Below, one piece after another: positions 1 to 10,749 of a DNA stretch of 64,000 bases; position 1 is the stretch's first letter, and every line of letters begins with the position of its first letter. A program made the position numbers and the translations under genes. The notes beneath the pieces were generated by a model. That model had not been told where the DNA came from. It searched no databases and saw only the letters and a list, made by a program, of their open reading frames with translations. Source of the DNA: Onchocerca lupi (lineage: Eukaryota; Nematoda; Chromadorea; Rhabditida; Onchocercidae); the NCBI GenBank assembly GCA_028564675.1, contig JAOVVO010000298.1:1-64000 (forward strand), given 5' to 3'.

Positions 1-1145
1 ATATATATATATGCATATATATACTGCAATTTTGAAGAATGTTGACAAATGACTACAACATTTTACTATTCTTCAATTAACAAATCTAACGAAAAAAATC
101 ATTTTGCAGGAGGTATCTCAGATTTTTTTGTTAATGAGAATACAATTCTTGAATTAGAAAGAAATACAACTTATTAATTCTTCTTAGTTATTCATTACAT
201 TGGGTAAACTGCGTGGAATTGCTCGTTCTCAGAACTTTAATGTTCAGTTTGTTTTTCACCGACACTGCATATCCCAAAATTTGAAATCAAAAAAGCTCTC
301 TTCCAAGTAACTGGGTGCGAAGTGAAACATCCTTTTTATTCCTTTTAATTTCTCATTATTTATTTACAACAAATGACCAAGATATAAAATATTCTGTATG
401 ATGAAAATTTCTATTACAATTATATGAATTAGTCAGGACTTATGAAAGTTTATTTTGACTGAAGCAAAGAACTAAGGAAAAAAAAGACCCTTTTTGGATT
501 TAATAATGAGATATTTAATGTTGAAATAGGAATAGCAGGAATAATCATCTTTTTTTTCTTTTTTATCAAGAAAAAGACAACGAGCTGAATTTTACTAGTG
601 AAAATTTCTTATTAAGGAAAAAAAATGTGTCAAAAACTGAGGGTGTCGGAAATTCCGAGAAACATGATTTCAATTGCATAATTCAATCGTTTTTGTCATT
701 TTGAATTGTAGTTTTTGATGTTTAATCAACCATTAATTTAATGTTGTGCTTCCTTAATGAAATTTTGTTAGCAACCCATTTTACTCCAAATGGGATGAGA
801 CGGTTGTATTTCATCATGGTGTGTTACTGTTTGTTACTCTTTTTTGGCACTGCGTTTGATTATTGATTTTTTACTTATCTCAAAAAAGGGAAGTAACTGG
901 ATTTTTCGTGGACTCAGAAGAACAAGAAGCCTAGTAATTATCTCAACCCGCAAATAAAATCCAACTGCAATTCAATTCAGCCTCTGCTTCTGTATCTAGA
1001 TTTATTGGGCAAGAATAAAAGTTCAAATAAATTCGACTGGTCATGCAGCATAATTACTCACGGCCACAAACGTAAGTTATTAACTGTCAATTCAAGTTAA
1101 AAGTTTATCTTTCTTTCAAAATTTCAACCGTTTTTTAGTGCCCGA
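1..1145. other. AT-rich non-coding DNA
   Basis: I find no exon-like open frame, RNA gene or clear repeat here apart from a short alternating AT run at the very start. It is probably intergenic. Confidence 0.5.
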
Positions 1146-2040
1146 ATGAGATCTGGATATCATCCTTCATCAAAATCAACTTTCAATAAGAAACTAACAA
1201 TCAGATCGAACAGAATTCTCAAGAACTTTTCTCAAAGGATTCGAGGAGCAGTCCTTCGATCAAAACTAATTGAAAAGTTTGCACAGAAATGGATCCAAGA
1301 AAAGTTGACGAGCAGTTTAACTACATTCAAGACTAATTGAAGAAGTTATCGGGAAATAGATCGAAAGAAGTTTTTTAAGAAGCAATCCAGGATCAGCTAC
1401 ATCCAAAACTAATTGAAGAAATTATCTGGAAATGGATCCTCTAGAAATCAACGGTGGTAAGAATTCAAAAATTCAGTCAACAAAGTGCGAGAAACCAATG
1501 CAAAGAGTAGAACAAGAACCTATCGCTTTACGAATCAAAAGTACTATCAGATGACGAATTCTTCCTCATCAAGATCGTTGGGAATGTCAGAAAAATCTGA
1601 AAATTATAATTCATATAAACAAAGAGTGGTTCTTTCAAAACGCGCAAAATGGATCAACAAGTCGGCAAACATGTTTGCCACCAAAACAATAAACAAAAGG
1701 ACAGTATGTTTCCTGCCAAAATGCTCCGATCAATAGCTAAACAAAGCGAGGTCGACCAATCATGAGTCGACGAATCATAGATCAGGAAAGGAGTTCTGGA
1801 AGGATAAAAAAGGGTTTTGGAGCACAGTCAGTTCTTTTTGGTGTTCAACAGCAACAGCAGCGACATGGCAGGCGGACAATCAAGGAGTTTTATTCTTCTC
1901 TACGAGTGAAGAAAGAAAGAATACTGAGTGATAAGTTATTTGGATATTCTCGGATAGTTTTTCATTCGTAACTGTTCCATTACTAATAAATTCTTTCTTC
2001 AAACAGAATTCATCTTTGTCGCAACAGACATAATTCAAAA
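1146..2040 (+). mobile_element. Decayed Helitron-like 3' region (remnant)
   Basis: The stretch from about 1,650 to 2,035 aligns by eye, in the same order and orientation, with 21,085-21,392, the part downstream of the Helitron helicase in the ABC-transporter intron. Shared landmarks are a nearly identical 20-mer around AACATGTTT.CCACCAAAAC, a CAGCAACAGCA tract, TATTCTTCTCT followed by a GAAAGAAT block, and a GTGAT...TTTGG/CTGGAT.TTCTC block. The small open frames inside (64, 83 and 69 codons) are not recognisable proteins and probably arise by chance. The upstream part holds a three-copy direct repeat annotated separately. Homology is inferred from visual alignment; the limits are approximate. 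Confidence 0.45.
1247..1440 (+). repeat. Three degenerate direct repeats, ~65-77 bp spacing
   Basis: The core A(T/C)(T/C)CAA.ACTAATTGAA.AA followed by ATGGATC or ATAGATC occurs three times, at about 1,259-1,296, 1,324-1,362 and 1,401-1,439. Each is preceded by a variant of GAGCAGT or GATCAGC. The copies are diverged and sit just upstream of the Helitron-like block, so they may be part of the same decayed element. Confidence 0.6.
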
Positions 2041-4104
2041 AAAAATTTCACGACAGGAGCAGAATTTTTAGAATAATTATTTCTTACTCAAATTATTTCG
2101 TCATATATGTTTCCTTTTCATCGAACGAAATTTTAAACGAAAATTTATTGAATTCATACGAATTATATCATAACAGTTTACTTAATATTTAAATTCAATA
2201 GTATCTTGATAAACAAAGAAAAAAAAAAAAGTTCTGTTCCTGTGTTGGATGCCTCCATCAAAATTGCAACCAATTAATTCTTATAAAACTTTCCGTGTAA
2301 TTTGAAAGATGACTTCCCTTTCCCATACTCTGAGAATGGATGCTTACCAGTTGCATATATTTTGAAGGAAATAATAGAGACATATAAAGGACAACAGTCA
2401 GGAAGGGTTATGGAGAAAACGAATTATATAAAGGTTCGAATTTGACATACTGTGCGATTATCGGTACTTAACGTCAATGATAAATCACATCTTTAGGTCC
2501 TTCAAGGACTGCGGCAAACTAATATCGAGAATTGTAAAAGTTTCATTATTAGTGATAAGTAGGCTGATGCTTACTAGTACTGCTTTTTCTTATGCCTATA
2601 CAAGATAGCTTTAGCAGAATAAGGCAAAAATAAGTGAAAAAGTGATATTAGATGAACGTTCTATTCGGACTTTAATTGTAGATCTTTTTAGTAAATATTC
2701 CTTTAAGATATTAAATATTGAGCTATCAATTTCTTAATTTTCTTTTTTTTTTTTTGTCGATTGTATAGTATCTTGATAAACATCTTAATTAAATAAGGGA
2801 AAACAAAGACATTATAAGTTACTTGCAAATGCAAGTAGTTATATTTTTATAATGAATAATATAATACATGACAACCAGACTGCCAGACAACCACTATGTT
2901 TTGTGCTCTATCTCTGAATAAATATTAGGAATATGTGAAAGTGTCAATCCCAATGTTTAATATTATTTACGGCTCAAAGAAAACAAGAAACCTATATTGA
3001 TTTATAGTATATTGCTAGTATTAACCAGCTTATTTCCATCATTATTTTTGAAAAAGGGTCTACTTTACTAAGTATAGCAATTCTTGAAGGTTCTGTTTTT
3101 ATTTGGTACGCTATATCTGTTATTAGATTTAAAAGTCACAGCTCACAGAGAAAAATGTTTTCCTATCCACTTTCTTACCTGTTTTCTCTGTTTGCTAGTA
3201 TTATTTTTTGTTCCGTTGATTGGTTTTAGCTGTGAAGGAATAGTAGAAATACAAAAACTACTTTTTACTTTCTCTCCTGATAGTGCTTATTGTTGGGCTT
3301 TTTTTTCTTGCTTCTATAATAAAATTTAAAGGCATAGCTTAAATTACCTTATCCTGTAAGTTTCATTAAAACTGTGCTTCTATAGAAGCAGCTATATACT
3401 TTATTAATTTATATCGTTAAAAATGAATAAGAAGGAAGTAATATTACTATCAAATTAATAAAAGAAATCTTCCGAAATAGCTATCAGATCGTTTCATTTA
3501 ATCCATCCATTAATTATATTCTAAGCAGATTGCAAGAAACTGATGTTTTCCGTTTATTCCGATTGTCTAACTGAAAAACTTATATTGAGTGTCATACAAA
3601 GATGCTGTTATACCTAAATGTAGTATTTCGCTATCGTTACGAATATAACCTTCTTGTTCTCTTGTTACCTATCATTTCATATGTTTTCATTATTCTTCAT
3701 CAATCAAACCTTCTTTATTCTTGAATTTAACAAAAGTACCTAAAAAAATATGCAGATTCAAGAATGTCAGATACTTATCCTTCCAACTCATCTGTTTCTG
3801 GACAAGAAAATTAAAAAAGCTTGATGAAGACACTATAATGCTTATATAATAACTCTCCAGAGAATTTCAAAAATTTTTCAGGAATTTAAAAGTAAGAAAA
3901 TAATGCAAAATAATTACTAAAAACTCTGAAATTTGTTCACATTAAAAATTGAGTTAATGAGCAAATAAAAATATGGCGTGAAAAGTAGCTTATAATTTTC
4001 TAAATTATGAGCTACTTTTTGCAAATAAGGGAAATTATTGAAGCATTAAAACGGAAGAACAGTGTCTTTTAAATCAAAAAGGAAGTAGTGAATTTATCTG
4101 AAAA
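2041..4104. other. Non-coding, no feature seen
   Basis: AT-rich sequence. The only sizeable open frame (3,084-3,329 +, 81 codons, hydrophobic) has no recognisable motif and I regard it as chance. Confidence 0.4.
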
Positions 4105-4552
4105 CTAGCTGAATCCGATTAAGCTTCGCGTGACTGGTCTAGCTGATCTATATAAATAAGACTTTAAAGGTTCGTTTGTTCAAAATCTTAGATTTCTAAA
4201 AGTTCTTATCTATTGCTTTGAAATCTTGACACAACTTCTGTGTGACTAAAACTGGCTGAAGCTCAAAAGTCCTGATCTTTTAAATCCTTCGGCTTCTCCT
4301 CTACCAGCATACTGCCTTATGATTAATTTATTTCACAGCTTATGATGGTAAGTAGACCTGGTCAACTGATTCAGTCCGCTCACCTACTTGTCACAGGTGT
4401 GACAGATTTTAAAAAAAAGGTAAGTATATCTATATAGAAACACTAGCCTATTCGAATGCAACGTTGTATCAGAATTTTAAAGCGATCGGTGAAGAACTTT
4501 TGGAGATTTAAGATTGTTAATAACGAACATTTACATTTTTACTTAGATAGAC
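4105..4552. mobile_element. Small element with inverted Helitron-type subterminal repeats
   Basis: Positions about 4,141-4,230 are an imperfect inverted copy of about 4,450-4,551. Both arms match the subterminal part of the Helitron 3' end at 21,590-21,750, the left arm inverted and the right arm direct. The left border ACTAGCTG at 4,104-4,111 is the reverse complement of the CAGCTAG|T with which the Helitron ends at 21,826. The terminal hairpin itself appears deleted from this left end. The roughly 220 bp between the arms has no coding capacity. The likeliest reading is a non-autonomous derivative, or two nested and inverted fragments. Confidence 0.6.
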
Positions 4553-6882
4553 AAAATTTTTCCTTCTTGTTTAAAATTTTGTTGTTTGATGATACTAAAC
4601 AGATGAAAAATTAAAATCCCTTTTGAATTTAAATTTAGTTTTGAAATTGAAAAAAAAAAAGTTCAAAGGAGAAATCTGAACTCGGACGTAAAAATTTTAG
4701 ATAACTATATGAACAGTAAAGTAATAACATAAGAGAAATATATGCCGGAGTTATGGGACTTTAAAATGAAAATAGTTCCGAAGATCCTTTGTTTACAATA
4801 ATATTCAGGGTACATTTAACCTTCGCTTCCATTTTTGATTTTCCTCCTCTAACCACATGAAGAGATAAAATGTTGTTTCCGATAAATACATAGTTTAGAA
4901 GAAAGTAAAGTGAGAGCAATGTTCTACCTCTTCCTTTTCTCCTTGATTATTTCAAGGACAAATGTGCATATACTTTCAAATAGAGAATTCAATTATCTCT
5001 ATATTAAAATCATTCGAGATGGATGATCAATATAGAAATAGATATGACAATTTCTCTTCAGGGATAAACCGACTGATCCACATTCTTATACTTGAATATA
5101 AATCTTTTTGTTATTGTTAATCAATACTTTGGCATCTCGCAATCTGTCATTTCATACTTTTTACTATTTTTTTTCTGTTCTACTAACAAATATTTACAGC
5201 TTCCAAATGATCTCAACGTTTAATATTAAGTTATTTCAGAATCATTTTCTGCTTTGTTTAAAATTTGAAAAAATAAAGCACTGATTAAAAGTAATTGGAG
5301 ATATCAGAAGGATATTTTTTTATCAGTACTGTGAAAAAGGAAGAAAAACTGTCCAATAACGTGGAATTTTTTCTCCCTATCGTCATTCAGTATCATATGA
5401 GCTACAGATGTCTTGTGTCAACCAAAAAAGTGGGCAAAATTCATAACATTCAGGTCGTTAGAATGTCGAAATATCTTCAGCTTATTTGATCTCTTGGGAC
5501 ATTTGTCAAAAAGGGACATAAGCTGATGTTACTGAACCTACTTTTCAATTCAACGAGACAAGTGTATAATCTATGCTTGCAAAGACATTGAATGAAATAT
5601 GTGATAGCATCAAAATGTTTTAAAACCTAATTTTCATTTTGACTTCTTAATCAGTAAATTCAGTTCTCTAAACATGAGACATGAAGCGGTGCAAATTTTT
5701 ATGTTACATGAATGCACAATGAAAACAAGTCATTTTAAATTAGTTTGGATAAATTTCTTTGTTATTTGTACCTCAACAAGCTACTGTCTTTTTATTCAAA
5801 CAGAGCAGTTTCGTGACTCGAATTTCATTTTCTTCTTGCTTCCCTGGGACTATTTAATTTAAGGCTCGATGTAAATTCAAAGGAAAGATTGACAGAACAC
5901 CATAAGGTAGTGTATTAAGCAAACCAATCATTCTTTTTAATTTCCAATGAATGATTCAAGAATACAATTTGAATAGAAAATGTAAGTCCATCATTCACAT
6001 CTTCACATTTTGCCAAAAATAATGAAGCTAATAATGAAAATAAGAAAAAATGATCTTATAACGGAATTTTAAATCCAAACAAGAAAATAAAACTGCTATC
6101 ATTTTCTGCATTTACGGAACTAATTATTAAGTTCAACGACTTTATTCTAACTGTTCCATCTTAGAGAAGCGATAACAAGCGTTTGATTAGTTTCAGCCTA
6201 GTCACGGCTATTCAGCGACTGAAAAGAAGTATAAACTGCACTATAACTGTTTTCCAAATATAATTTTCGCCTGACTGAAAATCTTTGGTCGACGTAAATC
6301 ACATCCTATTACAATATTTGGAATTTTGGAGTCTCTATACTTATTTAAAATATATTCTTCAAAATTTCAAAGATTTAATAATGAGAAAAAGGGAAGTGGA
6401 TAAATGTATTTTTGATTAATCTCTTGAATTAACAAACGGTCGAACAATTGTATTAAAAAAAAAAAAAAAAAAAAAGAAAAACAGCCCGAAAAAATAAACC
6501 ACAAAATATAGACTTCGATGGAGTAAGAGAAATTAAGATTTGAAAATAGCATCATCGACTGATTTTCATGTCTCCAAAAATCATATATATAATAAAGATC
6601 ACTGCAACGTCCCTGAAACCTGCAAGTGGAATTCTTTAAAATTCATAAGTGAATAAGAAAATAAGGATCGCTTGTCGGTTCAGAAATTCCATTCAGTCTT
6701 CGCAACAAATAATGCCTCGATATTTCATATACAAAAATCAAACATGCAAGAGCAGTATTAACAATCAAATTCTGATAAGTGTTAAATTTCTAAGAAAGCA
6801 AATTTTGAAAGGAAAATGTATGAAAATTTTCAATTCCTTTCGAGAAGATGAATCTTGCTTTGCATCAGTTTAACAATTTTTT

Positions 6883-6885
<3 letters not shown>
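4553..6885. other. Non-coding, no feature seen
   Basis: AT-rich with several short A or T runs. The small open frames at 5,295-5,489 (+), 5,674-5,862 (+) and 6,367-6,555 (-) have no recognised similarity or splice context. Confidence 0.4.

Positions 6886-6929
<44 letters not shown>
6886..6929. repeat. Poly(A) run of 44 bp
   Basis: Uninterrupted homopolymer. No retroposed coding sequence is recognisable immediately upstream, so it may be simple slippage rather than the tail of a processed insertion. Its length in an assembly is unreliable. Confidence 0.9.
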
Positions 6930-6931
<2 letters not shown>

Positions 6932-9900
6932 CAATATCTCAAAAATTCATGAGATCTATAAAAGAGAACATTTCAGAGTGTAAAAATTAGGCCTCCAGTA
7001 TATTATGTATAAAACTGTTGTGAAATTAGTCATTCATTATCCGACAGAAAATTCTTAGCCTTACATAGAAAAGCTAAAAAAAATGAAACTGTACATTAAT
7101 GATGATTTTGGCTTCACTAAGCCAGAAAATCGACGGTTTCCGGTTTGTAATTTTTTTGGAAATAACAAATTTTTTTTTAAATGATGATGATACGTTTCAA
7201 ACACTTGATACATATTATACCTTTTCATGACAGCACTACAAATAACAATTTTATTTAAGATAGCTCGGAATCTTAACTTTTAACGATAAGTAATCTGAAC
7301 TACAATCAATAACTTTGAACAAACTTAATGAGCATTTTTCCCCTTACTTCTCTATTCTTTATATGCTGGTTAGACATGCGATTATGATAGCGACAGTCTA
7401 CATTTGAACTTTCAAGAATCTCGTGAGCAACGATTCGAATGATGAAATATGAGAAATAGTGCAACAATATACAGATTAAAAGGATAAAAGAGAGATTGCA
7501 AGCAAAGGCGATTTCTAGCTTATCAGGATAATGGAATGATAAAAGTTGCAAGAGAGCAATTGAACATTTATCCAACAACGGCAACATCGGAGAAATCAAA
7601 CGAAAGTTTGATATTTCGGGAAAGCTACTGCTGAGGAAAATCTTTTTCAACCAATAAGAAAGCTATAAATTTGCAATACTAAGATTCCTAATTTCTCTTA
7701 ATTGAGTAAAATTGTGACAGAATGTCAGGTAAGATGACTATAAATGTCTTGAAATAAGAAAAGCCAATAAATCTCGGGAAACATAAGTTCACAAGAATAT
7801 ATAAGTAGATAGAAGTTTTCGTCGTCATTCCCCACACAAATTTTTTTTGTAATGATTCTGCACAGAAATTCCTTCTCTACAACTTTGCTGATGACACGGG
7901 CAGTGCACTGACATTTAAATTTATTAGAAACTCAAGATGTGAAGTTTTAAAGTTGAGTCACTTCGCTGCACAAAGTTCTTTCACTAATGAAATGTTACTG
8001 AAATTCCGCTCTGCACTGCATTAAGAAAATCAATTCAACTAGCCAAGATCATAGATGGCATTGGAAAAATCTTTCATTCATCTCATGATTTTTTCCTTTC
8101 AAAATTAACCAGCACAATTATTTCGAGATTCAGAAATATGAAAAAAAAAAATTAACTCAGACACACTAGAAACAACCATTAACGTTATATTATTCCACGT
8201 ATTGGTGAAGTTTTATTATATTATAAATTTTATTATATATAACGTACCGTTTGTTGTTATAATTATGTGTGTTTTAATATCAATTATGATTATTAGCAAA
8301 GTAAACTGAATTTCTGGCATCATGCAATGGACTATAAATTTTACTGCATTTCATTAGGAAAAACTACGTCGAAAGAAGTCACCAATAATAATCAATCCCG
8401 AAGATAATTTGCAAAATATTCTACAGAAGAGAAGTTGATGTTTAAATCTAAAGTGACAAAGCTATTAATAAAAAGCAATGCAGAAATGGAAAAGAAATGA
8501 CAGGGAAGATGAAAACTGCAAAAAGACACAAAGTAACTTTGAGAAATGGTTAGGAGGCTTGGTATGAGACAACTTAGGCAATACGAAGTGATTTTTCAGA
8601 TGAAACAGAATTTTAAGTATCAAAAAGAAAACTAATATAAGTGATCAAAATGTTGAATGAATATTTGTATCGCATCTACTTATCTTTTTAAGAATGAAAT
8701 CGTTGTCTCCTTCTTGCAATTTGTTACGAAAGATAGGATATTTTAATTAAAGAATCATTTTTATACTTTTTCTTAACCACAGATATACAGAAATAAGCAA
8801 ACATCTAAGAACACTTAGCTTCCTACAAATCAGTCCAAACATAATGTATTATAGGATATGTTTTTGGTAAGAAATGATGGAAGTTTTTCAGGAATATTTG
8901 TTTAACTCATTAAGGGTATAACATTAGTCGGCTGCACTCACACAAGCATGAGGTTAGATTCGACAACTTTTATTTCTTGCTTTGCAAAATATGTGGGAAA
9001 GAAGGCAGTATATTCACTAGCACTAAGTAGATACGCAGCACTCTTTTAATTTTTATCAGCCTTTTGTGCAGATAGAAATGTGCTATTGTGCTGCCTTCCA
9101 AACAAAAATTATTGTAGTCTACTAGATATTAATTAGGCACTAAATGAAGTAAAAGCCATTAATCACCTGCAAACAAGTAATGAGAAGTGGAGAAAATGGT
9201 TGAAATAACTTGGACTGCAGGAAGAATGGGAAGAGAACTGAATGAAAAGCTTCCGTCTCTTGGCTGAGTCTTTAACATGAAATGGACATTACAATCAGTT
9301 TGGCAGACGGGAAATATCTTATCAATTGGTTGCTTTAGGCCTTCAAGTCCTTTCCAAAAAAGAGCCAATATGCAATCACAGCCAGAAATCATCGATTAGC
9401 TATAAAATTATTTCAAAAATAGATTGCAGTAACACTTCGCAATAATAATTGTTCAAATGCTCTGAGGCATGTAAAGTGAAGAATAGATATGGCATTCCCG
9501 AAATGACGTATTTCTTTTTTCTATAGACGATGAGATCTATTCATCGAATTTTAAACTTTCATCCAATTTAGTTACTGAATCAAGCTTGCATAGATTGTTA
9601 TATTTCAATAAGGGAAATTGCTGTGGAATTAGATGTAAGAGATAGAATTTATACCATTATTATTGACGCCATTGATTCTAGCAAAAGATGATCAGATAGA
9701 AAGCTCCAATTAACGATTCTTTCTGACTGCTTCATATAACAAAGCAATTTAAAAAGTTATATAAATGATAATCTTATGCCTTTACCTATTCAGCAAATTC
9801 AAAAGTCTAACAATTGAAATACCAAAATAAAAAATAATATACACATTAAAACTTGGAAGTTAAAAGAATCGAATTAAAATGCAGAAATTTCCTTTCAAAA

Positions 9901-10080
9901 ATTAAACAAATAATAAGAATTGAGGACATCAGATTGGTTTTAAAATAGGAAAATAATTACAAGAAAAGGATGACCGGGAAAGATGACCGAGGAATTATTC
10001 AATTTTAGCTGAATGACAGCCTGTTCATAAGTTCTTTTATCTTCAAGAAAATATTTCCCGATTCTGATTTACAATTTTTT
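6930..10080. other. Mostly non-coding; one unexplained open frame
   Basis: No gene is recognised. A 114-codon minus-strand open frame (7,306-7,650) is long for such AT-rich DNA. It encodes a hydrophobic stretch near its middle rich in Leu, Ile and Phe, followed by a basic tail, but matches no family I know. A 77-codon minus-strand frame (9,159-9,392) ends beside a TTTGCAG and is also unidentified. Neither has supporting neighbouring exons, so both may be chance or relics. Confidence 0.3.
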
Positions 10081-10560
10081 TTAAAGATTTATAATTTTTT
10101 TACAATCTGATTTACAATCCAAATAGATAAGAGATTGAATTTTCGAGAAAATGATTATTCCTGGAGTGCAAATGGTCTTTGGAATCATTCCATCGAAGCA
10201 AACGATGCCTCCCGATAGAGATCCAGAATATATCTTGTTCACAATTATGTCGACGAATTGTCTCAGAGTCTCTCCAATCCACCAAATTGATCTCGGATGT
10301 ACCTGACCAGGATTCTTATTTTCATTCATTGTACTATATATGGCCCGTTGATATGTGGTTCACATTTGTGGATTGCAGTGAGTGCCACAATGGAAATTTC
10401 GTTGGTACATAGTCTGTTTCTGGCGTTATTGTTGTTCGCTTCGTGGTGCACAAATTGTTATATCGAAGGAAAGGACGAAAAGATACTATCGTAATCCCTG
10501 GAGAGGAATTATTGATCGGTGTCTCTGACTTTAAATTGATTTCTTGCTTTCTCACTTATA
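10081..10560. other. Less AT-rich block with open frames on both strands, unidentified
   Basis: This block looks visibly richer in G+C than its flanks and is open on both strands. On the plus strand one frame runs from about 10,170 to 10,600 with a single stop near 10,410. On the minus strand there are two overlapping frames of 82 and 73 codons. I do not recognise any product. It could be a decayed exon, a remnant of an inserted gene, or part of the upstream regulatory region of the ABC transporter that starts 190 bp away. Confidence 0.3.
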
Positions 10561-10749
10561 TTATTTATCCTTTATTTTCATATTTTCACTGTTTCATGCA
10601 TTAACGATGGTAGTTGTTATTTTCAGGCTAACCTGATTCATTAGCAAGTGATTGTATGATATAACTTCCCTGTCATACACGAAAGAAATGTCAGAAATTT
10701 AACTCTTTGAAAGAAATGCCAAAAGTCAAAAAGAGTTAGTTATCAAAAA

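Noticed and set aside
6886..6929. Poly(A) tract as the tail of a processed pseudogene or LINE
   Set aside because: The upstream small frame (6,649-6,873) matches nothing known and no target-site duplication was evident.
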